Assembly (NCBI RefSeq): GCF_026342435.1
Contig: NZ_JAPEMT010000002.1
Coordinates: 992,001-1,056,000 of the forward strand
Length of the DNA stretch: 64,000 nucleotides
Origin: Streptomyces sp. NBC_00237
GTDB taxonomy: Bacteria > Actinomycetota > Actinomycetes > Streptomycetales > Streptomycetaceae
Direction of reading: 5' to 3'
Below, piece by piece: positions 50,522 through 58,800 of the stretch. Within the stretch, counting starts at the first letter, position 1. Every line of letters begins with the position of its first letter. Below the pieces are notes generated by a model. The model was not told the origin of the DNA and ran no database searches. It saw only the letters and a list, made by a program, of their open reading frames with translations. Position numbers and translations under genes: made by a program.

Positions 50522-50992
50522 CTATTCGCTGTGCGAGAAGAGCTTGAGCACCGGGACGCCGACCTTGTGGCGGGCCCTGGACGCCCAGTCGCGGTGGAAG
50601 AACTCCTCCACGTAGTGCGGCGCGGTCAGGACGATCACCTCGTCCGCCCCGGTTTCGTCGACGACGGACCTCAGGACGTCCAGGGGGTGTTCCTCGACCA
50701 CCCGGCCCACCGCCTCGCTGCCCGCCGCCCGCAGCGCCGTCAGGGAGACGTCGAGGCCCTGCTCGGCGACCGGCCTGGCGTCCTCGCCCTCGGGCTCGTC
50801 GCCCTCGTGGACGGCCTCCTCCAGCTCGCCCAGGGCCACGTCGTCAATGGCTCTGAGCAGCACGTCGGCCTGATCTCCGCGTGGCTGCATCAGCACCACG
50901 AACGAGACCGCCTCATCGCCGTGCAGGGTCGTGACGAACTCCACGTCGGCCGCAGTGAGGGGCTTCTCGATCATCAATACGCTCGTGAACAT
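50522..50992 (-). CDS. Conserved hypothetical protein upstream of murC
   Basis: A 156-residue acidic protein, MFTSVLMIEKPLTAADVEFV at the start, then an alternating beta/alpha pattern (GADEVIVLTAPHYVEEFFHRD). It ends with the beta strand VGVPVLKLFSHSE. The layout suggests a universal-stress-like alpha/beta domain without an obvious ATP-binding GxxG(S/T) motif. Homologues next to murC have sometimes been named indole-3-glycerol-phosphate synthase, which the sequence does not support. The ATG follows GAAGGAGAAAG. It lies 42 bp before murC and is probably in its operon. Confidence 0.7.
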   Translation of the reverse strand: MFTSVLMIEKPLTAADVEFVTTLHGDEAVSFVVLMQPRGDQADVLLRAIDDVALGELEEAVHEGDEPEGEDARPVAEQGLDVSLTALRAAGSEAVGRVVEEHPLDVLRSVVDETGADEVIVLTAPHYVEEFFHRDWASRARHKVGVPVLKLFSHSE

Positions 50993-51019
50993 GTCGGGCG
51001 CCCTTTCTCCTTCTCTGGC

Positions 51020-51140
51020 CCTGTCCGCCAGCTCTCTGGCCGGTACGCCAGCGCGCTGTGCGTCAGTGCGTCTGTACGTCAGTGCGTCCGTGGACCCGCG
51101 CGTCCGTGCGCCAGCGCCTCCGTACGCCTGTGCGCAGCAG
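51020..51140. repeat. Degenerate GTGCGTC-type repeat tract
   Basis: About ten imperfect units around TGCGTCAGTGCGTCTGTACG, including GTGCGTCC and GTGCGCCAGC variants. They lie within the 285-bp gap upstream of the 50992 gene. Nothing else is recognised in that gap. Confidence 0.6.
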
Positions 51141-51277
51141 CAGCCGCGAAACCTTGCGGAAACCATCCTTCCCCGCGCGGGCACGGGGACCGCGTGGGGT
51201 AAGTGTGCCCAGCGAGAACTAAGCGGAACGACAAATTCCGCCGTTTGTCAGCCTGCCGTGAATGATCACATACGGCA

Positions 51278-52114
51278 CTAATTCCGACGGTACTGGGTAA
51301 ACAGGAACCCGGCCTCCTCCAGAATCGACGCCAAAGCGAAGCGATCCGGAACCGCCAGGCCCGGTCCGTCCGCGATCCGCTGAGCCCGGCCCGCCGTGAG
51401 CACCGGGGAGACCGTCAGGCAGAGCTCGTCCAGCACGCCGTCGGCGATGAACTGGGCCAGCAGCCGGGGCCCGCCCTCCGTGAGCTGGCGCTTCAGGCCC
51501 CGCTCGGCCAGCGCCCGTACCGCCTTGTCCGTCTCCACCCGGGCGCCGTCCCCGGCGATCAGCACCTCTGCCCCCGCCTCGCGGGCCGCACGGATCCCGT
51601 CCAGGGGGGCTCTCGCGCCGGTCAGGACCAGGGTCGGGACGAGGGGCTCGGTGAAGAGAGGGAGGGAGAAGTCCAGGTTCAGGCTGGCGCTGACCACCGC
51701 GATGGCCGGTGCAGGGGCCTGACCTGCTGCTTTACGGCGCTCAGCGAAGGCCGCGCGGGCGCGGGCCGGGCGGTAGCCCTCCAGCCGTACCGTTTCCGCA
51801 CCGACCACGATCACGTCGGCGAGACCCCGCAGGGTGCCGAAGATCCTCATGTCGGTGTCGGAGGAGATCGGCTGGGAACGGCCGTCGTGCTGGGCCGCAC
51901 CGTCCAGCGAGGAGACCATGTTGGCGCGCAGCCACCCGTCGGCCCCGTCCGCCCCGGCCGCCCCTTCGGCCCCGTCCGCCCCGGAGGGGTACGCGTAGGC
52001 GTCGGCCAGCGCGTCGAGGCTCCACTCCCCGGCGCCGTCCGCCGAAGGGTCCCCGTCGGGGCCGTGCGGCGTGGCGTGCGGTGTTTCGTCGGTCACAGGG
52101 AACAGGCGTCGCAT
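51278..52114 (-). CDS. RibD C-terminal-domain pyrimidine reductase family protein
   Basis: A 278-residue dihydrofolate-reductase-fold protein. LRANMVSSLDGAAQHDGRSQPISSDTDMRIFGTLRGLADVIVVGAETVR is the NADPH and substrate region, and LTEGGPRLLAQFIADGVLDELCLTVSPVL is the conserved second half. It belongs to the riboflavin-type reductase family, though stand-alone actinobacterial paralogues may act on other substrates. A Gly-Ala-Asp-rich linker (about 50-72) is low-complexity. ATG 52114 is chosen; it is divergent from zapE. Confidence 0.85.
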   Translation of the reverse strand: MRRLFPVTDETPHATPHGPDGDPSADGAGEWSLDALADAYAYPSGADGAEGAAGADGADGWLRANMVSSLDGAAQHDGRSQPISSDTDMRIFGTLRGLADVIVVGAETVRLEGYRPARARAAFAERRKAAGQAPAPAIAVVSASLNLDFSLPLFTEPLVPTLVLTGARAPLDGIRAAREAGAEVLIAGDGARVETDKAVRALAERGLKRQLTEGGPRLLAQFIADGVLDELCLTVSPVLTAGRAQRIADGPGLAVPDRFALASILEEAGFLFTQYRRN

Positions 52115-52182
52115 AAGGGCAGTCTGGCACGGCACGATCCACCAGGACCGGCCCGCCGGGGCAGGCTCTAGAGTGGTCGGTT

Positions 52183-53292
52183 GTGTCGTCCTCACAGCCG
52201 TCTCCGTCGAAGTCCGCCGCTCAGGGGCCCAGCAGCCCCATAGCCGACGCGGTTCCCCTCTCCCTGTGCGCCCGCGAGCCTCGGGTCCCCGCCGACCGGC
52301 TGGTGGCCGAGATGGTGCCGCCGCCGCGCTTCGACTCCGTACGGTTCGAGACGTACATCCCCGACCCGAACCAGCCGAGCCAGCCCGAGGCCGTCACGGT
52401 CCTGAGCGCCTTCGCGGCCGGGCTCGGGTCCGCGCCGGAGGCCGGGAAGCGGCGCTGGTTCGCCAAGAAGCCCGCCGCGAAGCCGGCCGGGCCGCGCGGG
52501 GTGTACCTCGACGGCGGGTACGGCGTCGGCAAGACCCACCTGCTGGCCTCCCTCTGGCACGCGACGCCCGCCGAGCCGTCCCTCAAGGCGTTCGGTACGT
52601 TCGTGGAGCTGACGAACCTGGTCGGCGCGCTCGGCTTCCAGCAGACGGTGACCACCCTGAGCGGGCACCGGCTGCTGTGCATCGACGAGTTCGAGCTGGA
52701 CGACCCGGGCGACACGGTGCTGGTGTCCTCGCTGCTCAGCAGGCTGGTGGAGGCGGGGGTCGCGCTGGCGGCCACGTCCAACACCCTGCCGGGCAAGCTG
52801 GGCGAGGGCCGGTTCGCTTCGGCGGACTTCCTGCGGGAGATCCAGGGACTCTCCGCGCACTTCCGCCCGCTGCGCATCGACGGCGAGGACTACCGCCACC
52901 GGGGCCTGCCGGAAGCTCCGGCTCCGTACACCGACGAGCAGGTCACGAAGGCCGCGTACGGGACGGAGGGCGCCAGCCTGGACGCCTTCCCCGCGCTCCT
53001 CGACCACCTCGCGAAGGTCCACCCGAGCCGGTACGGGGCGCTGACCGACGACCTCAAGGCGGTCTGCCTGACCGGGGTCGTGCCCGTGCCCGACCAGTCG
53101 ACCGCGCTGCGGCTCGTGGTACTGGCCGACCGGCTGTACGACCGCGAGGTGCCGGTGCTCGCCTCCGGGGTGCCCTTCGACCGGCTCTTCAGTGACGAGA
53201 TGCTGAACGGCGGGTACCGCAAGAAGTACTTCCGGGCCATCTCCCGGCTCACGGCGCTGGCGAGGGACGCGAAGGGGCTGGTGGCGCAGTAG
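52183..53292 (+). CDS. zapE: Cell division protein ZapE / AFG1-like ATPase
   Basis: A 369-residue AAA-type ATPase of the AFG1/ZapE family. Walker A GVYLDGGYGVGKTHLLASLWH, Walker B RLLCIDEFELDDPGD, a sensor-1 ATSNTLP segment, and a C-terminal GGYRKKYFRAISRL. GTG start at 52183. In E. coli the family acts at the Z-ring under stress; in actinobacteria the role is not settled. It is divergent from the pyrimidine reductase and followed by osmC. Confidence 0.9.
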   Translation: MSSSQPSPSKSAAQGPSSPIADAVPLSLCAREPRVPADRLVAEMVPPPRFDSVRFETYIPDPNQPSQPEAVTVLSAFAAGLGSAPEAGKRRWFAKKPAAKPAGPRGVYLDGGYGVGKTHLLASLWHATPAEPSLKAFGTFVELTNLVGALGFQQTVTTLSGHRLLCIDEFELDDPGDTVLVSSLLSRLVEAGVALAATSNTLPGKLGEGRFASADFLREIQGLSAHFRPLRIDGEDYRHRGLPEAPAPYTDEQVTKAAYGTEGASLDAFPALLDHLAKVHPSRYGALTDDLKAVCLTGVVPVPDQSTALRLVVLADRLYDREVPVLASGVPFDRLFSDEMLNGGYRKKYFRAISRLTALARDAKGLVAQ

Positions 53293-53344
53293 GTTCGAGG
53301 GCGTCACTTTCCTTGACCTACGCACACCCGTGAAGGGGTTCACC

Positions 53345-53770
53345 ATGGCCACCACCCGCAACGCGCACACCGTCTGGACCGGCAGCCTCATGGAGGGCGA
53401 GGGCACCGTCTCCCTCGACTCCTCCAAGGTCGGCAGCTACGCCGTGTCCTGGCCCTCGCGCGCCGAGGAGGCGAACGGCAAGACCAGCCCCGAGGAGCTG
53501 ATCGCCGCCGCCCACTCGTCCTGCTTCTCGATGGCCCTCTCGCACGGCCTGTCCGGCGCGGGTCACACCCCGACCCGGATCAACACCGCCGCCGCGGTGA
53601 CCTTCCAGCCGGGCACCGGCATCACCGGCATCCACCTCACCGTGGAGGGCGAGGTCCCGGGTCTGGACGAGGCCGGTTTCGTGAAGGCCGCCGAGGACGC
53701 CAAGGCCAACTGCCCGGTGAGCCAGGCGCTTTCGGGTACGACGATCACGCTGAGCGCCTCGCTCGTCTGA
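53345..53770 (+). CDS. OsmC-family peroxiredoxin
   Basis: A 141-residue OsmC/Ohr protein that reduces organic hydroperoxides. The peroxidatic Cys is in LIAAAHSSCFSMALS and the resolving Cys in AEDAKANCPVSQAL, with the usual TSPEELIAAAH helix. The start is the ATG at 53345, with GAAGGGG upstream. It is likely monocistronic. Confidence 0.93.
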   Translation: MATTRNAHTVWTGSLMEGEGTVSLDSSKVGSYAVSWPSRAEEANGKTSPEELIAAAHSSCFSMALSHGLSGAGHTPTRINTAAAVTFQPGTGITGIHLTVEGEVPGLDEAGFVKAAEDAKANCPVSQALSGTTITLSASLV

Positions 53771-53883
53771 CGTACCGGCGTACGTACCGCTGAGGCTGTT
53801 GTGGCCCGCACGGTTCACGTGTCACAGGTTGCGTGATACACACGTGCGGGTCACATTCCTGTCCGCCAGCAGGGAGTTGCCTC

Positions 53884-55344
53884 ATGTCCTCGACCGAAAC
53901 GCCTTCACCGGATTCGCCGAATTCACCGGCTTCACCGGCTTCACCGGAAACAGTCGCGGCGTCCGGAGCGTCACGACGCCACGTCCTCGCCCGCACCGGG
54001 GCGTTGGGCGCGGGAATCGCCTTCACCGGCGCGTTCTCCGAACTCTTCGCGGGTACGGCACTGGCCGGACCCCGCGGCGGCGGAGGCCACGGCCACGCCG
54101 GGTACGGGCCGCTGGTGCCCGACCCCAAGGGCCTGCTCGACCTCCCCAGGGGCTTCCGCTACAAGGTCCTCTCCCGCGAGGGCGAGCCGCTCAGATCGGG
54201 CGAGGGTCCCGTACCGGGCAACCACGACGGAATGACGGCGCTCCGAGGCCGTCGCGGGCGCGTGCACCTGGTCCGCAACCACGAGAACCGGCAGTCCGCG
54301 AAGCTCGGCGTGCCCACGGTCAAGGGCCTCACCTACGACCCGGCGGCCAAGGGCGGCTGCACCTCGCTCACCCTCGACGGCCGCAACAACGTCCTGGAGG
54401 AGCGCGTCGGCATCGCCGGGACGGCGGTCAACTGCGCGGGCGGGCCCACCCCTTGGGGCACCTGGCTCACCTGCGAGGAGAACGAGGAGAAGGCCGGGTC
54501 CAACGGCTACACCAAGGACCACGGCTTCATCTTCGAGGTCGACCCGTCCGACCCGCACCGCACCGGCGCCGTCCCGCTGACCGCGATGGGCCGCTTCCAG
54601 CACGAGGCCATCGCCCTCGACCCGAAGAGCGGGATCGTGTACGAGACGGAGGACGCCTTCGCGCACCCCTTCGGCCTCTTCTACCGTTTCCTCCCCGAGA
54701 AGCCCTGCGGCGGCGTGAATTCGCTGCGGGCGGGCGGCGCACTGGAGGCCATGCGCGTGCCCGGCGTACCGGACCTCTCGGCCGTCCACGAGCCCGGCCG
54801 GAGCTTCTCGGGGGTGGAGTGGGTGCCGGTGCCCGACCCGCTCGCCGAGGAAACCCCCATCAGGCTCCAGGACTTCGGCACGAAGGGCATCACCCACGCC
54901 CAGAAGCTGGAGGGCTGTTACTGGGGCGACAAAGCCGTCTACTTCGTCTCCAGCTTCGCCCGTTCCAAGGAGGGCTCGGCCCGCGACCACTTCGGGCAGG
55001 TCTGGAAGTACGAGCCGCACCGCCGCCGCCTCACCCTGGTCGTGGTCTTCGGCCCGTCGACGGACATCCAGCTGCCTGGCGAGTCCCCCGACAACATCTG
55101 TCTCGCCCCGAGCGGCGGCCTGATGGTGTGCGAGGACGGCGACGGCGCGCAGCATGTGTACGGGCTGAGCCGCAAGGGCCGCCTGTACGCGATGGCGCGC
55201 GGGCGGCAGAACATCGGCACGCCCGAGGCTCCCGAGTGGGGCGAGTTCGCCGGGGTCACCTTCTCCCCCGACGAGTCGACCATGTACCTCAACTGCTACA
55301 AGCCGGGGACGACGTTCGCGGTGACCGGCCCCTGGGACGACTGA
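53884..55344 (+). CDS. PhoX-like alkaline phosphatase (DUF839), Tat-exported
   Basis: A 486-residue protein of the PhoX family, Ca/Fe-dependent extracytoplasmic phosphatases. The twin-arginine signal is GASRRHVLARTGALGAGIAF. Conserved segments: VPGNHDGMTAL, HLVRNHENRQS, GGPTPWGTWLTCEENEEK, RFQHEAIALDPKSGIVYETEDAF, WGDKAVYFVSSFAR and PDNICLAPSGGLMVCEDG. ATG 53884 follows AGGGAG. The Ser/Pro-rich stretch before the Tat motif is long. The downstream PPK2 gene suggests a phosphate-related context. I looked for a PHO box upstream and found only weak matches. Confidence 0.9.
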   Translation: MSSTETPSPDSPNSPASPASPETVAASGASRRHVLARTGALGAGIAFTGAFSELFAGTALAGPRGGGGHGHAGYGPLVPDPKGLLDLPRGFRYKVLSREGEPLRSGEGPVPGNHDGMTALRGRRGRVHLVRNHENRQSAKLGVPTVKGLTYDPAAKGGCTSLTLDGRNNVLEERVGIAGTAVNCAGGPTPWGTWLTCEENEEKAGSNGYTKDHGFIFEVDPSDPHRTGAVPLTAMGRFQHEAIALDPKSGIVYETEDAFAHPFGLFYRFLPEKPCGGVNSLRAGGALEAMRVPGVPDLSAVHEPGRSFSGVEWVPVPDPLAEETPIRLQDFGTKGITHAQKLEGCYWGDKAVYFVSSFARSKEGSARDHFGQVWKYEPHRRRLTLVVVFGPSTDIQLPGESPDNICLAPSGGLMVCEDGDGAQHVYGLSRKGRLYAMARGRQNIGTPEAPEWGEFAGVTFSPDESTMYLNCYKPGTTFAVTGPWDD

Positions 55345-55513
55345 CATCCGCTCCCATCGGCCGATGCGGGGCCCTCGGCGGCGGACTCGGGCACGCGGTG
55401 GCCTTTCCGCCGACCGGGTCCGCGCACGCGTCGGCTTCGCCCCAGCACTCGCGTTCCGGGCCGATCCGTCGCACGATCGAGGGATCCGACCCGCCGGAGC
55501 CGATGGGGAGCCC

Positions 55514-56392
55514 ATGGCCAAGAAGGACAAACCCGCACGGAAACGCCCTACCGAATCGGTGACCGACGCCCTGCGGGTGCCCCCGGGCGCCCACGTCTCC
55601 CTCACCACGTACCCGGCGGACGCCACCCCCGTGGGCCCGGGCGAGAAGGCGGCAGGGGTCGCCGCCACCGCCCTCCTCGGCGAGCCCCTCGCCGACCTCC
55701 AGGAGCGCCTGTACGCGGCGAGCACGGCCGGGGACTCCTGCCGGCTCCTCCTCGTGCTCCAGGGCATGGACACCAGCGGCAAGGGCGGCACGGTCAAGCA
55801 CGTCATCGGGCAGTTCAACCCGTCCGGCTGCCGCATCCGCGCCTTCAAGGCCCCGACCGAGGAGGAGCGCGCGCACTCCTTCCTCTGGCGGATCACCAAG
55901 GCGCTCCCGGAAGCGGGCGAGATCGGCATCTTCGACCGTTCGCACTACGAGGACGTCCTGATCGGCCGGGTCCGCGAGCTGGCCCCGCCGGAGGAGATCG
56001 AGCGCCGCTACGACCAGATCAACACCTTCGAGCGGTCCCTCGCCGAAAGCGGCGTCACCATCGTCAAGGTCTTCCTGCACATCAGTTACGAGCAGCAGAA
56101 GCGCCGCCTCCTGGAGCGCCTGGACAACCCCCGGAAGTACTGGAAGTTCAACCCCGGCGACATCGACGAGCGCGCCCTGTGGCCCGCCTACCAGCAGGCG
56201 TACGAGATCGCGCTGCGCCGCTGCTCGTCGGAGGCGGCCCCCTGGTTCGTGGTCCCGGCCGACCGCAAGTGGTACCGGAACTGGGCCGTCAGCAATCTCC
56301 TCCTGGAACATCTGTCGGCCCTGGATCCGCAGTATCCGAAGGCCGACTTCGACGTCGAGGAGTGCCGGAAGAGGCTGCTGGAGCTGGGCTGA
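55514..56392 (+). CDS. Polyphosphate kinase 2 family protein
   Basis: A 292-residue PPK2, which transfers phosphate between polyphosphate and nucleotides. P-loop LLVLQGMDTSGKGGTVKHVIGQ, Walker B EIGIFDRSHYEDVLIGRV, lid and substrate region ISYEQQKRRLLERLDNPRKYWKF, and C-terminal VVPADRKWYRNWAVSNLLLEHL. Size and the single domain fit the nucleoside mono- or diphosphate kinase classes of PPK2. ATG 55514 has GGGGAG upstream. The 169-bp gap before it shows no gene. Confidence 0.93.
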   Translation: MAKKDKPARKRPTESVTDALRVPPGAHVSLTTYPADATPVGPGEKAAGVAATALLGEPLADLQERLYAASTAGDSCRLLLVLQGMDTSGKGGTVKHVIGQFNPSGCRIRAFKAPTEEERAHSFLWRITKALPEAGEIGIFDRSHYEDVLIGRVRELAPPEEIERRYDQINTFERSLAESGVTIVKVFLHISYEQQKRRLLERLDNPRKYWKFNPGDIDERALWPAYQQAYEIALRRCSSEAAPWFVVPADRKWYRNWAVSNLLLEHLSALDPQYPKADFDVEECRKRLLELG

Positions 56393-56422
56393 GGGCCCCG
56401 CCCGGCCGGACCCCGTCGGCGC

Positions 56423-56893
56423 TCAGCCGACGGCGAGCACCAGCTCGGGCCGGTCCCAGTACACGGCCGGAGGGTTCGCCGGGACCGTGCCGACGACCTC
56501 CGCGCCGACGCTGCGGTAGAAGCCCTCCGAGGGCGGGTGGGAGACGATCCGCACCTCGGTCAGGCCCGCCGCCCGGGCGCGTTCGGTGAGGTGGCCGATC
56601 AGCAGGCGGCCGATGCCCCTGCCCTGTGCGGCGTCGGAGACGAACATCAGGTCCAGCTCGGGCGGGTCGAGCACCAGGGAGTAGAAGCCGAGGACGCCCC
56701 CGTCCGGCGACTCGGCCGCGTACACCTCGTGATGCTCGAGGTAGTCGGGCCCGACCCGGTACCCCTCGACCATCGGCGCGTACGGGCCCTCGTAGGCGCG
56801 GGAGGTGCGGACGAGGCGGGTGAGGCGCTTGGCGTCCCGAGCGGTGGCCCGGCGGATGCGGACGGATCCGCCGGGCGTCGTCTGTGCTGTCAC
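56423..56893 (-). CDS. GNAT family N-acetyltransferase
   Basis: A 156-residue GNAT protein. Motif A for acetyl-CoA is LDLMFVSDAAQGRGIGRLLIGHLTERA, and the C-terminal SEGFYRSVGAEVVGTVP is motif B. The start is GTG 56893 (VTAQTTPGGSVRIRRAT). The substrate is unknown. It is divergent from the deacetylase lipoprotein and convergent with ppk2. Confidence 0.88.
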   Translation of the reverse strand: MTAQTTPGGSVRIRRATARDAKRLTRLVRTSRAYEGPYAPMVEGYRVGPDYLEHHEVYAAESPDGGVLGFYSLVLDPPELDLMFVSDAAQGRGIGRLLIGHLTERARAAGLTEVRIVSHPPSEGFYRSVGAEVVGTVPANPPAVYWDRPELVLAVG

Positions 56894-56968
56894 TCCGCGA
56901 GTATGACCCGCACGGGGCACGCCGTGCCGCAGCCGTACCCGCCGGACCTGATCAGCTACTTTCCGTGC

Positions 56969-57844
56969 GTGACCACTTTTGTACGACGAATGCTCGCGGC
57001 GGCGGTGTTGGGTGCGGTGCTGACCGGATGCGGCAGCGGAGGAGGCGGAGGCGGGCCCTCGGCACACCGATCGCCCTCCGCCCCCGTACCGGCGAAGACT
57101 CCCCCTCGGACGCCCGCACCCTCGGCCGTGCCCACCTCCGTGCCCACCGTGGCGGCCGGGCCCGGAGGGCTCACGCCCGTCTTCGAGCGGGCCAGGGGGA
57201 AGAGCGCCGAAAAGGTCGTCGCGCTGACCTTCGACGCGGACATGACCGCCGACCAGGGGCCCAGGGCGGCGCGCGGCGAGCACTTCGACAACCCGGAGCT
57301 GATCGCGTCGCTGCGGAAGTGGAAGGTCTCCTCGACGGTGTTCATGACGGGGCGCTGGGCCGAGGAGTACCCGGACCAGGCACGCTCGATCGGCACCGAC
57401 CCGCTCTTCGAGATCGCCAACCACTCGTACAGCCACCACGCCTTCTCCTCGCCCTGTTACGGGCTGCCGACGGTCGAGCCGAAGGCGATGAAGAGGGACG
57501 TGGAGCGGGCCTTCGCCGCGTTCCGCAAGGCGGGGGCGCGCAACGTGGTGCCGTACTTCCGCTTCCCCGGCGGGTGTTACGACGACCGCGCGCTGCGCAG
57601 CCTGGGGCCCGCGAAGGTGACGGCGGTGCAGTGGGACGTGGTCAGCGGCGACGCCTTCGCGACGAACGCGGACGCGGTGGCGGAGCAGGTGCTCGCCGGG
57701 GTGAAGCCGGGTTCGCTGGTGGTCATGCACTGCACGCGCAGCGCGGCCCCGGTGACGGAGAAGGCACTGCGGCGGGTGGTGCCCGAGCTGCGGAAGAAGG
57801 GGTACCGGTTCGTGAAGGTGTCGGACCTCGTCGGGCGGCTGTAG
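56969..57844 (+). CDS. Polysaccharide deacetylase lipoprotein (NodB homology)
   Basis: A 291-residue exported carbohydrate esterase family 4 protein. The N-terminal lipobox is LGAVLTGC, so it is membrane-anchored by lipid. A Gly/Ser/Pro linker (about 20-70) follows. NodB motifs in order: LTFDADMTAD (catalytic Asp), ANHSYSHHAF (metal His pair), PYFRFPGGCYDDRAL, and VVMHCTR. It would deacetylate peptidoglycan or another cell-wall sugar. GTG 56969 gives a normal short basic N-region. It ends in the 13-bp repeat array. Confidence 0.9.
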   Translation: MTTFVRRMLAAAVLGAVLTGCGSGGGGGGPSAHRSPSAPVPAKTPPRTPAPSAVPTSVPTVAAGPGGLTPVFERARGKSAEKVVALTFDADMTADQGPRAARGEHFDNPELIASLRKWKVSSTVFMTGRWAEEYPDQARSIGTDPLFEIANHSYSHHAFSSPCYGLPTVEPKAMKRDVERAFAAFRKAGARNVVPYFRFPGGCYDDRALRSLGPAKVTAVQWDVVSGDAFATNADAVAEQVLAGVKPGSLVVMHCTRSAAPVTEKALRRVVPELRKKGYRFVKVSDLVGRL

Positions 57845-57852
57845 CCGGAGGT

Positions 57853-57917
57853 GCTGGTCGGAGACGCTGGTCGGAGACGCTAGTCGAAGGCGCTGGTTGG
57901 AGGCTCTAGCCGGAGGC
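57853..57917. repeat. Five 13-bp tandem units
   Basis: Units GCTGGTCGGAGAC (57853), the same (57866), GCTAGTCGAAGGC (57879), GCTGGTTGGAGGC (57892) and TCTAGCCGGAGGC (57905). The stop region of the deacetylase (TAGCCGGAGG) looks like a further partial unit. It fills the gap between two convergent genes. Confidence 0.9.
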
Positions 57918-57919
57918 GA

Positions 57920-58081
57920 TCATCCGGAGCAGGCCGTTCGCTGGGCCTCCTGCCACTCGCAGACGGGGCAGTGCACGATGCCCCGGACCGTCTCCGGGTA
58001 CTCGGTCGGCCTGCCGCACAGCACGCAGTCGGCGAGGTCCGTCACGGGGGCCTCGGGGGCCTGCTCGGGTGTCGCGTTCAT
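57920..58081 (-). CDS. Small zinc-ribbon protein
   Basis: A 53-residue protein starting MNATPEQAPEAPVTDLADCV, with two CXXC knuckles (CVLC and CPVC) separated by 15 residues. This is the pattern of a zinc ribbon. ATG 58081 is used; the frame runs far upstream but only as the shadow of the ABC permease. The function is unknown. Confidence 0.65.
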   Translation of the reverse strand: MNATPEQAPEAPVTDLADCVLCGRPTEYPETVRGIVHCPVCEWQEAQRTACSG

Positions 58082-58119
58082 GCGTACGAGCCTACGCGGC
58101 GGCCGGTACGACGCCCCCC

Positions 58120-58800
58120 TCAGCCCCGCCGAGCGCTCAGCCCGCACACCACCGCGCCCACGGCCGCCGCGAGCAGCACCGCCGCCCCGAACGGCACCAG
58201 CGGCAGGCTCACCGCGCCCGTGCGCGACCCGCCGACCAGTGCGGTCACCGCCGCGCGGGCCGGGGAACCGGCCGTGACCAGGGCGAGCAGCACGCCCGTG
58301 GCGGTCAGGGCGAGGCCCCAGCCGGTGCCGTGCAGCACCGGGCGGCTGCCGAGGGCCCCGACCGCCGTGCCCAGCAGGGCGCAGACGAGCACGGCCAGGA
58401 GTCCGGCTCCGGCGGCGGTGAGCGGGTTGATCCGTACGTGCCCCTCGGTGTCCGCCCACCTGCTGACCAGCACCACGAAGGCGGTGGCCACCGCCCCCAG
58501 CCCCGCCGCGCAGCCGAACGCCGTGAGCAGGGCCGCGAGGTGTGCCCGGGACGGCGAGGTGGCGGCCGCGACGCAGTGCCGGGCGGCGGGGGGCTCGTTG
58601 CTCACGCAGAGCCTGGCCAGCCAGGCGGCGACGGGCAGCAGGGCCGCAGCACCGTACCCGAGCGAGTCGAGGACCGGCTGTCCGCCCTGGACGCCGACGG
58701 CGACGAAGGCCGCGTAGAGCAGGACGGGGGCGAGCCACCGCTGCGACGTGGCGAGGAGGGCGAACTGGTAGCGGACGAGGGGGGCGATGGCGGTGGTCAT
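58120..58800 (-). CDS. ABC transporter permease-like membrane protein
   Basis: A 226-residue hydrophobic protein with about six segments (VLLYAAFVAVGVQGGQPVL, AALLTAFGCAAGLGAVATAFVVLVS, GAGLLAVLVCALLGTAVGALG, AVLLAAAVGAVVCGLS). It overlaps the upstream ATPase gene by 4 bp (ATGA), so it is the membrane partner. The substrate is unknown. Confidence 0.75.
   Translation of the reverse strand: MTTAIAPLVRYQFALLATSQRWLAPVLLYAAFVAVGVQGGQPVLDSLGYGAAALLPVAAWLARLCVSNEPPAARHCVAAATSPSRAHLAALLTAFGCAAGLGAVATAFVVLVSRWADTEGHVRINPLTAAGAGLLAVLVCALLGTAVGALGSRPVLHGTGWGLALTATGVLLALVTAGSPARAAVTALVGGSRTGAVSLPLVPFGAAVLLAAAVGAVVCGLSARRG

Noticed and set aside
50522..50992. Indole-3-glycerol-phosphate synthase
   Set aside because: The protein is 156 residues with no TrpC barrel motifs. 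That name appears to be a legacy label for such neighbours of murC.
53800..53883. PHO box upstream of the PhoX-like gene
   Set aside because: Only weak matches (GTTCACGTGTC, GTCACATTCCT) without a clear 11-bp direct-repeat pair.
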